Part shown: one piece after another, positions 17,715 through 26,745 of the stretch
Layout of the letters: every line of letters starts with the position of its first letter
Position numbering within the stretch: position 1 is the stretch's first letter
Origin: Gracilimonas sp.
GTDB lineage: Bacteria; Bacteroidota; Rhodothermia; Balneolales; Balneolaceae
Assembly (NCBI RefSeq): GCF_017641085.1
Contig: NZ_JAEPPI010000002.1
Location: forward strand, 372,001-436,000
Direction: 5' to 3'
DNA length: 64,000 bases
Translations under genes and position numbers: made by a program
Notes under the pieces: model-generated
Seen by the model: the letters and a program-made list of their open reading frames with translations, nothing else
Told to the model about the DNA's origin: nothing
Databases searched by the model: none

Positions 17715-17740
17715 AAAAGCCCCGGCAATCCGGGGCTTTT
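17715..17740. terminator. bidirectional terminator between ruvA and the nucleotidyltransferase gene
   Basis: An 11-bp perfect stem (AAAAGCCCCGG and CCGGGGCTTTT, loop CAAT) with A-run and T-run ends. It lies between the convergent genes at 17651 and 17766 and would terminate both. Confidence 0.9.
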
Positions 17741-17765
17741 AATTTATCAGAATATGGTCTTACCT

Positions 17766-18770
17766 CTATTCCATATCCAGCGCGCTATGGTCGCCCACAT
17801 CCACTTTGCCCTTTACATTCTTGAGATGCGTATGGGCGCCTATCGTTGAGCCTTCCGTTTCTACATCTTCCAGTGTGGCATGATCTCGGATAATGGTGTT
17901 CTCAACTTTTGAGTTCTTAATCACCGTGTTGGCTTCAATGCTTACCCTGGGACCCACGGTACTGTTCTCAATTTCCACACCTTCCCCAATAAATACCGGC
18001 GGAATAATGGTTGATCCGGGATACTTGCTTTCATCAACACCGTCAAATTCTTTTTCGGTGATGATGCCTGTAGTTTCCAGCCAGGCCGGCAGTGTTCCGC
18101 AATCCAGCCATTCATCAACCGTGGCTGTTTTAAATACTTTGCCTTCTTTAATCATCATATCAAGGGCAGCGGTCAGGAAATACTCACCGCCCGGGCCGCG
18201 CATATCATCGCCGATAACCTTATCGATTTTCTCTTTCAGGGCTTTACCGCTCTTAAAATAATACACCCCGATAATGGCTAAATCTGAGATAAACTCTTTC
18301 GGCTTCTCCACAAAACCGGTGATGGTATCCCCTTCATACACGGCTACACCGAAACGGGATGGATCTTCAACTTTCTTAAGCCAGATCACACTGTCGGCAT
18401 CACCCAACTCAAAGGGTTCTTCGCTGTCAAAAATCGTATCTGCAAAGGCGATGATAACCTCACCATCCAGGTGATCGCTTGCACAGGCAACGGCATGGGC
18501 GGTTCCTAAAGCCTCGGCCTGTACTTCAAAAATGGGCTTCGCTTTGTGGCGGGCACTCATTTCGCGGAGCGGCTGCTTAATATCTTCCCCAAAATCAGGC
18601 CCCAGAATAAACACAATCTCGGTGATATCACGATCCAGGGTACGATTAAACGTCTCTATAATGCGTTCTATAATCATGGTTCCCGCAACAGGCAGAAGGG
18701 GCTTGGGCACAGTATGAGAATGAGGACGAACACGAGTTCCACGTCCGGCCATTGGGATAATTAATTTCAT
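17766..18770 (-). CDS. sugar-phosphate nucleotidyltransferase with left-handed beta-helix tail
   Basis: 334 residues. N-terminal Rossmann-like NTP_transferase domain with PMAGRGTRVRP at residues 6-16 and PKPLLPVAG at about 23-31, the nucleotide and Mg-binding parts. EVIIAFADTIF gives the DSD-like acidic spot and LDCGTLPAWLETT the product-side loop. From about 245 the sequence turns into hexapeptide-like repeats (GEGVEIENSTVGPRVSIEA), a left-handed beta-helix that may carry an acyltransferase activity or only mediate oligomer formation. The group includes glucose-1-phosphate thymidylyl- and uridylyltransferases and GlmU-like enzymes; I cannot fix the sugar. It is single and its gene faces the Mur-like gene head to head at 18922. 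Confidence 0.85.
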   Translation of the reverse strand: MKLIIPMAGRGTRVRPHSHTVPKPLLPVAGTMIIERIIETFNRTLDRDITEIVFILGPDFGEDIKQPLREMSARHKAKPIFEVQAEALGTAHAVACASDHLDGEVIIAFADTIFDSEEPFELGDADSVIWLKKVEDPSRFGVAVYEGDTITGFVEKPKEFISDLAIIGVYYFKSGKALKEKIDKVIGDDMRGPGGEYFLTAALDMMIKEGKVFKTATVDEWLDCGTLPAWLETTGIITEKEFDGVDESKYPGSTIIPPVFIGEGVEIENSTVGPRVSIEANTVIKNSKVENTIIRDHATLEDVETEGSTIGAHTHLKNVKGKVDVGDHSALDME

Positions 18771-18921
18771 ATATTTGGCTGCGTTACTTGAAACAATTTA
18801 ATTTAGTGGCGGTGAATATAGGGGGGTTATCGACCAATTTCGACTTTCTGTTTTGATGATAACCTCTTATTAACGCCCCTGAATATCATATCATCTGCAT
18901 AACTAACTAAAACCAAACATA

Positions 18922-20610
18922 TTGAACTGGTACTATACACTTCTTGATGCCGGCGCTGTTCTGTTTTGCCTCATTTTTTTGCGATATACCTGGTATCGGA
19001 TGCGCTTTTTCCTGCACACTTATCAACAGGTGGGATATAAAAACAACGAGTTCTGGCAGTGGCTGAAAAGTCATTGGGACGAAAAAGTGATCCCGGCAAA
19101 CATCGCCGTTCTCAATGTAATCATCTTTATTTTTATCTGGTTTGATGGATGGTTTCTCGACACGTTCACCCACTCTTCGCTAGCTGTTTTCTTTTTTGTG
19201 GTCAGCTATTTTTGGTTTGGGTCGGTTTCTAACTACAAGCCCGAAAAGGTGAAGAAGCCCCTGGTGTTTACCCCAAGAGTTATCCGGCTGATGATTCCAT
19301 ACGTGCTTTTTTGCAGTTTTTTCCCGGTGCTTTTCACCTACCTGGGTTTTACAGGAATGCTTCCTTTTCTGGACATTCAGCTGCCCAATTATTTTTCCGG
19401 TCTTCAGCGTTTTGACCTGACCATCCTCGTATTCGGCTGGGCTTTTGGCGCTATGATCGTTCCCTTTTTTATTTTCATGGCCGGACTGCTTACCAAACCC
19501 ATCGAGCTTTTTATTCAAAACGGCTTCAAAAAACAGGCCCGCCGTAAACTGGCTTCCATGCCCGATCTAAAAGTGATTGCCATCACCGGGAGCTATGGAA
19601 AAACCAGCACCAAGTTCATGATTCGGGATTTACTGAAAGAGCGCTTCAACGTCTGCTCAACACCCGGCAGCTACAACACCCCGATGGGAATTTGCAAAGT
19701 CATTAATAACGACCTTCAATCGCATCACCAGATACTTATACTTGAAATGGGGGCGCGGTACGAAGGGAATATTCAGGAGCTGTGTGATATTGCCAAGCCT
19801 GATATTTCTGTAGTCACCAATGTCGGTGTTGCCCACTTAGAAACTTTTGGCTCTCAGGATGTTATTGCCAGCGAAAAAGGAACACTGGTGGATAATCTGA
19901 TTGAAGGCGATACCGCCATTCTGAACGCCGACGACCCTCGTGTTTCCAAAATGGGGGCCGGGCGGGCTGAAATCACTCGTATTTTAGCCGGATTGAACAG
20001 CGGTAAAATTCGTGGCTCCAATATTTCGTACGACACCTCAGGAATGGAATTTGATGTTGAAATAGATGGAGAGACCGAGCGCTTTCAAACCCAACTGCTG
20101 GGTGCCCACAATGCTCAAAACTTATTATTGGCTGTAGGAGTGGCGCATCACTTTGGCCTGCGCCTGAAAACCATGGCCCTGGCAGCAGCAAAGATTGAAC
20201 CCGTAGAACATCGCCTTGAGCTCAAAAAACAGGGCGACCTTTATGTGATTGATGATGCTTTTAATTCAAATCCGGTTGGGGCAAAAAATGCGGTGGAAAT
20301 CCTGAGTCAGTTTAATTCCGGCCAGCGCATTATCATCACGCCGGGAATGGTGGAACTGGGTGAGATTGAAGAAGAGGAAAACAGGAAGTTCGGAGAAACC
20401 ATTGGTAAGGCTAACCTGGATTTGGTTGTTTTGGTGGGGGAAGAAAGAGCCAAACCCATTCTGGAAGGTATCAAAAACTTTGACAGCAACGCCATGAATG
20501 TCCGCGTGGTAAACACCCTGTTTGAGGCGAACGAACTCGTCCAAAAACATGCCCGCTCCGGTGATATCATCCTCTACGAAAACGACCTCCCTGATGTGTA
20601 TAATGAGTGA
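18922..20610 (+). CDS. membrane-anchored Mur ligase, MurF-like
   Basis: 562 residues, starting at TTG 18922; the stop at 18904-18906 in the same frame leaves no other plausible upstream start, and no Shine-Dalgarno sequence is seen. Five hydrophobic segments (about 8-20, 59-74, 86-100, 124-142, 167-189) precede a Mur ligase core. The P-loop is ITGSYGKTSTK (221-231), followed by the EMGARYEGNIQEL region, NADDPR and DDAFNSNP, all as in MurF, the UDP-MurNAc-tripeptide D-Ala-D-Ala ligase. Normal MurF is soluble and about 450 residues, so 200 membrane residues are extra. It may be a second, membrane-bound Mur-type ligase rather than the main MurF. Partners unknown. Confidence 0.72.
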   Translation: MNWYYTLLDAGAVLFCLIFLRYTWYRMRFFLHTYQQVGYKNNEFWQWLKSHWDEKVIPANIAVLNVIIFIFIWFDGWFLDTFTHSSLAVFFFVVSYFWFGSVSNYKPEKVKKPLVFTPRVIRLMIPYVLFCSFFPVLFTYLGFTGMLPFLDIQLPNYFSGLQRFDLTILVFGWAFGAMIVPFFIFMAGLLTKPIELFIQNGFKKQARRKLASMPDLKVIAITGSYGKTSTKFMIRDLLKERFNVCSTPGSYNTPMGICKVINNDLQSHHQILILEMGARYEGNIQELCDIAKPDISVVTNVGVAHLETFGSQDVIASEKGTLVDNLIEGDTAILNADDPRVSKMGAGRAEITRILAGLNSGKIRGSNISYDTSGMEFDVEIDGETERFQTQLLGAHNAQNLLLAVGVAHHFGLRLKTMALAAAKIEPVEHRLELKKQGDLYVIDDAFNSNPVGAKNAVEILSQFNSGQRIIITPGMVELGEIEEEENRKFGETIGKANLDLVVLVGEERAKPILEGIKNFDSNAMNVRVVNTLFEANELVQKHARSGDIILYENDLPDVYNE

Positions 20611-20793
20611 TAAAGTGATATGGTGATGAGGTGATGAGGTGACTCTTTTGCCCATTTACCGGTAGCCGCCTAAAAGGGCTTCCTTTTTTCTTTATAGTAC
20701 CGAGTAAAGTATAGCGCATCCAAAAAGCACTGACAATGGCGATGTTAAAGGAATCACTAAGATCACCATATCACTTCATCACCACATCACTCA
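20604..20793. repeat. octamer-type inverted repeat pair (site 3)
   Basis: Left arm 20604-20642 on the + strand reads GTGATAAA GTGATATG GTGATGAG GTGATGAG GTGAC; right arm 20765-20793 on the - strand reads GTGATGTG GTGATGAA GTGATATG GTGAT. The arms are inverted and share long stretches, with about 120 bases between. The element fills the gap between the Mur-like gene and the convergent LolC/E permease gene. The left arm overlaps the stop region of the Mur-like gene. Confidence 0.75.
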
Positions 20794-22013
20794 TACCTAA
20801 CCGCATCCGCGGGCTGAACCTGCGACGCCCGGTGCGCCGGATACCAGCTCGCCAAAATGCACAGCAACAAACTGGCAACTAAAATAATAATCACGTCCAA
20901 AGGACTGACCTGCACGGGATAAGCATCAATGATAAATGCAGAGGAAAGCTTCACCAATCCATAATTCATTTGCAGCCAGCTCAGCAGCAAGCCCAGCGCC
21001 CCACCAATTCCACAGCCAATTAGTCCGATGTATAATCCCTGTTTTCTGAAAATTGATTTGATGCCTGCTTTGCTGTATCCCATCGACATAAGGATGCCGA
21101 TATCCCGCTGTTTTTGAATCACAATCATGGTAAGGGAGCCGATGATATTCAGCACGGCCACAATCACAATAAGAATCAAGATTACAAAGGAGCCCCACTT
21201 CTCCAGGTACATTACATCATACAGCGGTTTTTGAAGATCGTACCAGGTTGAAATCTCAAAATCATCCCCCAGCATAGCCTGAAGTTCTTTCTTAACACCC
21301 TCGGCTTTCTCATTGCTATGAAGTTTAATATCGATGCCGGTAATCTCGTTACGGGCGCGGAATAATCGCTTTGCTGCTTCAATATCTACGAACACTTTTG
21401 GTCCGCCCGCTACTTGCTGTAAAAAGTACGCCCCGCGAAGGTCAAAACGATACGTTTGCGGAACCGTGATTTGCGTGAGTGCATTCTTCATCCCGGCGGC
21501 ACTCAGCAGGGCAATATCTTCCCCGATATTCAGCCGCAGCCGGTTTTTAAGTTCTTCATGCACGATAATGCCCGGGGTGCGATCCCGAACAGAAATATCA
21601 AAAACACCGGTTGTAATGCTTTCTTCTATATCCACCAGCTGAAAGAAAAGGTCCCGCTCCACGCCTTTCACATCCACCACTTCATTTTGAACCCCCTCCA
21701 ATGCCAGCAGCGCCTTTCCTTCAACATAAGGAGAGAGTACCCGCACCTCAGGAAGTGCCTTTATTTGCTCCATCATCTCCTGATTTTGTGCGAAGGTAGC
21801 CGCCCCTGAAGCTTCTATTCTTACATCCGGATCGTAGGAGAGCAGGAAGTTTTTGATCACATCAAAAAACCCATTGAAAACCGACAAAACCACAATTAAA
21901 AGAGCCGTGCCAATGGTAATGCCGGTGATACTGATAAAGGTAAGGGTGGAAATCAGCGAAATATGTTTTCGGGAAAACAGGTACCGCCTTGCAATAAATC
22001 CGGAATTCTTCAT
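20787..22013 (-). CDS. LolC/LolE-type ABC transporter permease (FtsX-like)
   Basis: 408 residues from ATG at 22013 (MKNSGFIARRYLFSRK), preferred over an in-frame ATG at 22034. The N-terminal helix (about 20-45, ISLISTLTFISITGITIG) and a large periplasmic domain (about 50-270) are followed by three C-terminal helices with the FtsX motif region VIQKQRDIGILMSMGYS. This is the layout of LolC/LolE, which with LolD extracts lipoproteins from the inner membrane, though some members are macrolide or cell-division exporters. No ATPase gene is adjacent. It converges with the Mur-like gene; the octamer repeat lies at its 3' end. Confidence 0.88.
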   Translation of the reverse strand: MKNSGFIARRYLFSRKHISLISTLTFISITGITIGTALLIVVLSVFNGFFDVIKNFLLSYDPDVRIEASGAATFAQNQEMMEQIKALPEVRVLSPYVEGKALLALEGVQNEVVDVKGVERDLFFQLVDIEESITTGVFDISVRDRTPGIIVHEELKNRLRLNIGEDIALLSAAGMKNALTQITVPQTYRFDLRGAYFLQQVAGGPKVFVDIEAAKRLFRARNEITGIDIKLHSNEKAEGVKKELQAMLGDDFEISTWYDLQKPLYDVMYLEKWGSFVILILIVIVAVLNIIGSLTMIVIQKQRDIGILMSMGYSKAGIKSIFRKQGLYIGLIGCGIGGALGLLLSWLQMNYGLVKLSSAFIIDAYPVQVSPLDVIIILVASLLLCILASWYPAHRASQVQPADAVRYE

Positions 22014-22082
22014 AGACACAAAATATAGAATCAAGCAATTGAAAGCACTTTAAATGAAGACAGACATTTGTTAAAGTTTTAG

Positions 22083-22090
22083 TATCTTTA
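22083..22090 (+). promoter_or_regulatory. possible -7 element of glgB
   Basis: TATCTTTA starts 35 bases before the glgB ATG and equals the element before prfC. The nearest upstream TTTG (22067-22070) is only 12 bases away, shorter than the usual 19-21, so the -33 part is doubtful. Confidence 0.25.
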
Positions 22091-22117
22091 GCGCCCTTTT
22101 CGAATTCAAAAACACCA

Positions 22118-24319
22118 ATGGGTTCAACGCTTACAAAAGAAATTATTGCATCAATATCAGATGGGTCCCACGGCGATCCCTTCTCCGTACTCGGACTTCA
22201 TGAGGCTGACATTGATGGCAAAACCAAATTGGTGTTGCGTGCCTTTCGTCCCGAAGCAAAAACGGCCACTGTTGTTATAGGTAAGAAGAAATATGAATTG
22301 GATCGTATTTCGGACAAGGGATTATTTGAGCGCGTTTTTGCCCGCAGAAAAAATAAGTTTAATTATGAGCTGGAGATTGTACCTCATAAAGGCAAAAAAT
22401 TTACCATTACTGATGCTTATCAGTTCGATTCTTTAATAAGCGATTTTGACTTACAGCTTTGGGGTGAAGGAAATCACCACCAGGCGTATGAATTTATGGG
22501 GGCCCATCAGCGAACTATTGAAGGGGTGGATGGAACTCATTTTGTTGTGACAGCTCCCAGCGCCGATCGTGTTAGTGTAATAGGTGAGTTTAACAGCTGG
22601 GACGGACGGGTCCACCGAATGCGGAAATTTCATGACCAGGGAATCTGGGAGATTTTCATCCCTCATGTTACAGAAGGAGAATACTACAAATACGAAATTA
22701 AAACTCCCGTTCAGGACCCCCCGCTAAAAAAATCGGATCCTTTTGCATTCTATTCTGAACTACGCCCGGGAACAGCCTCTATTGTTACCGATATTGACAG
22801 CTACAACTGGGGCGATGAAAAGTGGCTCAAATCTCGGCAGGAAAAACAAGCGCCGGATCAGCCCATCTCTATATATGAGATGCATATTGGTTCCTGGAAA
22901 CGTAAAGTAGGTGAGAACCCCGACTTTTTAAGCTACCGGGAAACGGCTGACCAGCTGGTTCCATATCTCAAAGATTTAGGATACACTCATGTTGAACTGC
23001 TTCCGGTGGCCGAACATCCTTACGATCCTTCCTGGGGATATCAGATTACCGGTTATTACGCGCCCACCAGTCGCTTTGGCACTCCTGAGGATTTCATGTA
23101 TTTCGTGGACCAATGCCACCAGAATGACATTGGTGTGATTATAGACTGGGTTCCCGCTCACTTTGCCAAAGACGATCATGGTCTTCGCCGTTTTGACGGC
23201 ACCGGCCTTTTTGAACATGATGATCCCCGCAAAGGCGAACACAAAGACTGGGGAACCTGCATTTTTAATTATGGGCGCACCGAGGTTCAAAACTTTTTGA
23301 TTTCAAACGCTATTTACTGGTGCGAAAAATTTCACATTGATGGCTTTCGGGTTGATGCTGTTGCCTCCATGTTATACCTCGACTACTCCCGCGATGAAGG
23401 CGAATGGGTTCCCAATCAATACGGTGGGCGGGAAAATATTGAAGCCATAGATTTTCTGAGGAGCTTTAATGACTCCGTTCACCATCATTTTCCCGGCGTT
23501 GTTACCTTTGCTGAAGAATCCACTTCCTGGGGAGGCGTTTCGCGGCCAACGGAAACCGGCGGACTCGGCTTCGATTTTAAATGGAACATGGGGTGGATGA
23601 ATGACACTCTTTCCTACATCGAGAAGGACCCTCTTTTCCGAAAATACCACCAGGATCAACTTACCTTTTCGTTGATCTATGCTTTTTCAGAGCACTTCAC
23701 TCTTCCTTTTTCTCACGATGAAGTGGTGCATATGAAACAGTCTATGCTTGCCAAAATGCCCGGCGACGACTGGCAGAAGTTTGCAAATCTCCGGCTCATT
23801 TATTTGTATATGTACACACATCCTGGAAAAAACCTGCTATTTATGGGATGTGAATTTGCACAGTGGGCGGAATGGAGTGAGTCGCGCTCGCTTGACTGGC
23901 ATCTGCTGGAATGGGAAAAGCATCAGGGCGTTCAGCTTTTGATTAAGGATTTAAACGGCATTAACAAAAAAGAGAAAGCACTCCATGAAGTCGACTTTGA
24001 CTGGCGGGGCTTCGAATGGATTGACATCAGTGATGCCGACAACAGCATTATTTCGTTTGTTCGCCGCGCAAAAGATCCCGAAGATTTTGTGGTCGTGATT
24101 CTTAACTTTACCCCCACTGTTCATTATGGATATAAAATTGGGGTTCCCCATGCAGGAGAATACGAAGTGCTGATTAACAGCGACTCAGAATTTTACGGAG
24201 GCAGTAATGCCGGAGACAATAAAATACATGCTGAGTGGGGAGACTGGCATAACCAAAAAGCCAATATTTCAATCACCATACCACCCCTGGCCGGTGTAAT
24301 TTTAAAACCAAAGAGTTAA
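22118..24319 (+). CDS. glgB: 1,4-alpha-glucan branching enzyme
   Basis: 733 residues, the full-length two-domain GlgB type with an extra N-terminal module (about 1-110), a CBM48 (about 115-225: VIGEFNSWDGRVHRM) and the GH13 barrel. Catalytic residues: nucleophile Asp413 in GFRVDAV, acid/base Glu466 in FAEEST, transition-state Asp in PFSHDEVVH. The C-terminal beta domain is complete. The enzyme makes alpha-1,6 branches in glycogen in the cytoplasm. malQ begins 7 bases after its stop, so the two are one transcription unit; glgP is in another part of the window. Confidence 0.96.
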   Translation: MGSTLTKEIIASISDGSHGDPFSVLGLHEADIDGKTKLVLRAFRPEAKTATVVIGKKKYELDRISDKGLFERVFARRKNKFNYELEIVPHKGKKFTITDAYQFDSLISDFDLQLWGEGNHHQAYEFMGAHQRTIEGVDGTHFVVTAPSADRVSVIGEFNSWDGRVHRMRKFHDQGIWEIFIPHVTEGEYYKYEIKTPVQDPPLKKSDPFAFYSELRPGTASIVTDIDSYNWGDEKWLKSRQEKQAPDQPISIYEMHIGSWKRKVGENPDFLSYRETADQLVPYLKDLGYTHVELLPVAEHPYDPSWGYQITGYYAPTSRFGTPEDFMYFVDQCHQNDIGVIIDWVPAHFAKDDHGLRRFDGTGLFEHDDPRKGEHKDWGTCIFNYGRTEVQNFLISNAIYWCEKFHIDGFRVDAVASMLYLDYSRDEGEWVPNQYGGRENIEAIDFLRSFNDSVHHHFPGVVTFAEESTSWGGVSRPTETGGLGFDFKWNMGWMNDTLSYIEKDPLFRKYHQDQLTFSLIYAFSEHFTLPFSHDEVVHMKQSMLAKMPGDDWQKFANLRLIYLYMYTHPGKNLLFMGCEFAQWAEWSESRSLDWHLLEWEKHQGVQLLIKDLNGINKKEKALHEVDFDWRGFEWIDISDADNSIISFVRRAKDPEDFVVVILNFTPTVHYGYKIGVPHAGEYEVLINSDSEFYGGSNAGDNKIHAEWGDWHNQKANISITIPPLAGVILKPKS

Positions 24320-24326
24320 CACATAG

Positions 24327-25832
24327 ATGAGGTTTCCACGCTCTTGCGGTTGTTTAGTTCATCCAACATCATTTCCCGGAAAATATGGGATGGGTGATTT
24401 TGGATTTGAAGCCCGCACATTCATCGATTTTTTAGAACGCACACATCAAACCATCTGGCAGGTTCTTCCACTTACACCAACCGGTTACGGAAATTCCCCT
24501 TACGCCAGCTATTCCGCTTTTGCCGGCAATGTGCACCTGATCAGCCCCGATGTACTTCATAAAAAAGGGTTGCTTACAGAAGAAGAAATTAAAGGCATTC
24601 AATTGCCTTCGGGGCTTAGTGCAGATTATGAGGCTTCATTTAAAAACAAGGACAAGGTTTACAAGCTTGCTTCAGATCGGTTTTACAAGAACCTGAAGAA
24701 AGAAGAGGAAGAAGCCTTCAACGCATTTAAAAAGCAAAACAAGCACTGGCTGGATGACTATGTGCTCTTCATGGCCTGCTCTCTTCATTACGATAAACAG
24801 CCCTGGAACACATGGGATAAAGACATTGCCCAGCGAAAGCCAAAAGCACTGAAGGCTTACCGTGAGAAATTCCATGAGGAAATAAAGCTTCAATACTGGT
24901 TACAATATGAGTTTAACAACCAGTGGATTGATCTTAAGAAGTACGCTAATGACCGGGGAATTCGCATTGTGGGCGATATCCCCATTTTTGTGGATCACAA
25001 CAGCGCCGATGTATGGGCCAACCCAAAATATTTTGAAGTGGATGAGCAGGGAAACCGGCAATTAGTAGCGGGGGTTCCGCCGGATTACTTCAGTAAAACC
25101 GGTCAACTTTGGGGCAACCCCCTATACAAATGGGACGAACTTGAAGTAGACGGTTTTTCTTGGTGGGTTGACCGCTTTAAGCACATGTTTAATGCCTGTG
25201 ATGCCATCCGTGTAGATCACTTCCGTGGTTTTGATGCGTACTGGGAAGTGAAGGCCTCGGCAAAAACAGCTGAAAAAGGGAAGTGGGTGCCCGGTCCCGG
25301 AGAAAAACTGTTTGATACTATTTTAGAAAAATGCGGCGAGCTGCCCATTATTGCTGAAGACCTTGGCTTTGTGACCGAGGGAGTCGAAAAGCTACGCGAC
25401 AAGTATAACTTTCCGGGGATGAAAATTATACAATTCGCCTTCGATTCAGACTCTACCAACAGCTTTCTTCCCCACAACTATTCACAGAACAGCGTGGCCT
25501 ACTCTGGCACGCACGACAACGACACAGCCCTTGGATGGTACAACACCACCAACGCTGAAGAGCAGCACCGGGCACGAACATACACCCGCTCATCCGGCGA
25601 AAACATCCATTGGGAATTTATCCGGCTGGGCATGCTTTCGGTCTCAGATCAGGCTATATTCCCGCTGCAAGATTTTATGGGATTAGACAGTACTCACCGA
25701 ATGAATATACCGGGCACTTCATCAGGCAATTGGCTTTGGAGGTACACCCCGGACATGTTAAATGAAGTTGACGAAGACCAAATTCGACATCTGGCAGAAC
25801 TTAGTAACAGACGATTTAACACCAATTCGTAA
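24327..25832 (+). CDS. malQ: 4-alpha-glucanotransferase (amylomaltase, GH77)
   Basis: 501 residues, the bacterial amylomaltase length without the extra N-terminal CBM modules found in the long plant-type form common in Bacteroidota. GNSPYASYSAFAGN near the start is the GH77 hallmark. Nucleophile Asp297 in IRVDHFRG, acid/base Glu344 in IIAEDLG, and SGTHDNDT complete the site. It moves maltosyl units between oligosaccharides and keeps them in a form that GlgP can use. It is 7 bases after glgB. Confidence 0.95.
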   Translation: MRFPRSCGCLVHPTSFPGKYGMGDFGFEARTFIDFLERTHQTIWQVLPLTPTGYGNSPYASYSAFAGNVHLISPDVLHKKGLLTEEEIKGIQLPSGLSADYEASFKNKDKVYKLASDRFYKNLKKEEEEAFNAFKKQNKHWLDDYVLFMACSLHYDKQPWNTWDKDIAQRKPKALKAYREKFHEEIKLQYWLQYEFNNQWIDLKKYANDRGIRIVGDIPIFVDHNSADVWANPKYFEVDEQGNRQLVAGVPPDYFSKTGQLWGNPLYKWDELEVDGFSWWVDRFKHMFNACDAIRVDHFRGFDAYWEVKASAKTAEKGKWVPGPGEKLFDTILEKCGELPIIAEDLGFVTEGVEKLRDKYNFPGMKIIQFAFDSDSTNSFLPHNYSQNSVAYSGTHDNDTALGWYNTTNAEEQHRARTYTRSSGENIHWEFIRLGMLSVSDQAIFPLQDFMGLDSTHRMNIPGTSSGNWLWRYTPDMLNEVDEDQIRHLAELSNRRFNTNS

Positions 25833-25842
25833 TCTAAAATGC

Positions 25843-25878
25843 TTGATTTCATATACAGACGGTGTTTTTGTATATTTC
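25843..25878 (+). promoter_or_regulatory. possible promoter of the comA-like/glgA-like unit
   Basis: TTG at 25843-25845 and TATATTTC at 25871-25878 are spaced by 25 bases, longer than usual; the -7 element lies 34 bases before the ATG. Weak support. Confidence 0.22.
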
Positions 25879-25904
25879 AGGCTTAGATATTTCAAAAAAT
25901 ACAT

Positions 25905-26726
25905 ATGGCGTTTTCACTAAATCACTTACCAAAGCGAACTGAAAAACCAAGAAATGAAGGCCTTACCATGGGGCTGGATAAAGGATACAGCGTTCGTCAG
26001 GCAGAAGACTTTGTAGAAGCCTGCTCCAACTATATTGATGTTGTGAAGCTCGGCTGGGGTACTTCATATGTAACCCAAAACCTGGAAGAAAAGATTGCTG
26101 TTTATCATGATGCCGGCATCCCCGTTTATTTTGGCGGAACCCTGTTTGAGGCTTATGTACTGCGCGATCAGCTGGATGGATATGTAGAGCTGATGAATAA
26201 GTACGGCATTAAAAATGTAGAAGTATCCAACGGCACCATTTGGCTTTCTGATGAAAGAAAGCAGGCCATCATTAAAGATTTAAGTACAGATTTCACCGTT
26301 TATTCTGAAGTGGGCAGCAAAAACCCGAATGATATCATCCCTCCTTACAAGTGGGTGCGTATTATTGAAAAAGAATTAGCCGCCGGTGCCGAGAAAGTTA
26401 TTTGTGAGGCACGCGAAAGCGGAACGGTTGGTGTTTTCCGGCCCAATGGTGAAGTTCGATCCGGCTTAATAGAAGAAATAACCGACCAGATTCCCCAAGA
26501 AAAGTTGATTTTCGAAGCTCCTCAAAAAGAGCAGCAGGTTTGGTTTATTCGAAAGTTTGGAAGTAATGTGAATTTAGGAAATATCCAGCCGGCTGATGTC
26601 ATTTCTGTAGAAACACTCAGACTTGGCCTCCGCGGCGATACCCTATTAGACTTTTACTCATTGGATGACGATGAGGACCTCAACAAAGTCATGAAAGACA
26701 ATAACGCAATCTCTAACGAAGAGTAA
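25905..26726 (+). CDS. comA: phosphosulfolactate synthase (ComA family)
   Basis: 273 residues. The TIM-barrel motifs of ComA are easy to follow: GLTMGLDKG near 20-28, DVVKLGWGTS at about 46-55, PVYFGGTLFEAY, a SNGTIWLS strand, and the KVICEARESGTVG stretch. The family joins sulfite to phosphoenolpyruvate to give (R)-2-phospho-3-sulfolactate. This is the first step of coenzyme M synthesis in archaea; in bacteria it supplies sulfolactate, or possibly cysteate for sulfonolipids. No comB, comC or sulfonolipid synthase gene is close. It is 19 bases before the glycogen-synthase-like gene, with malQ 72 bases upstream. Members exist whose role is not proved, so the reaction is family-based. Confidence 0.85.
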   Translation: MAFSLNHLPKRTEKPRNEGLTMGLDKGYSVRQAEDFVEACSNYIDVVKLGWGTSYVTQNLEEKIAVYHDAGIPVYFGGTLFEAYVLRDQLDGYVELMNKYGIKNVEVSNGTIWLSDERKQAIIKDLSTDFTVYSEVGSKNPNDIIPPYKWVRIIEKELAAGAEKVICEARESGTVGVFRPNGEVRSGLIEEITDQIPQEKLIFEAPQKEQQVWFIRKFGSNVNLGNIQPADVISVETLRLGLRGDTLLDFYSLDDDEDLNKVMKDNNAISNEE

Positions 26727-26745
26727 TCACTGAGAGCATATATTT

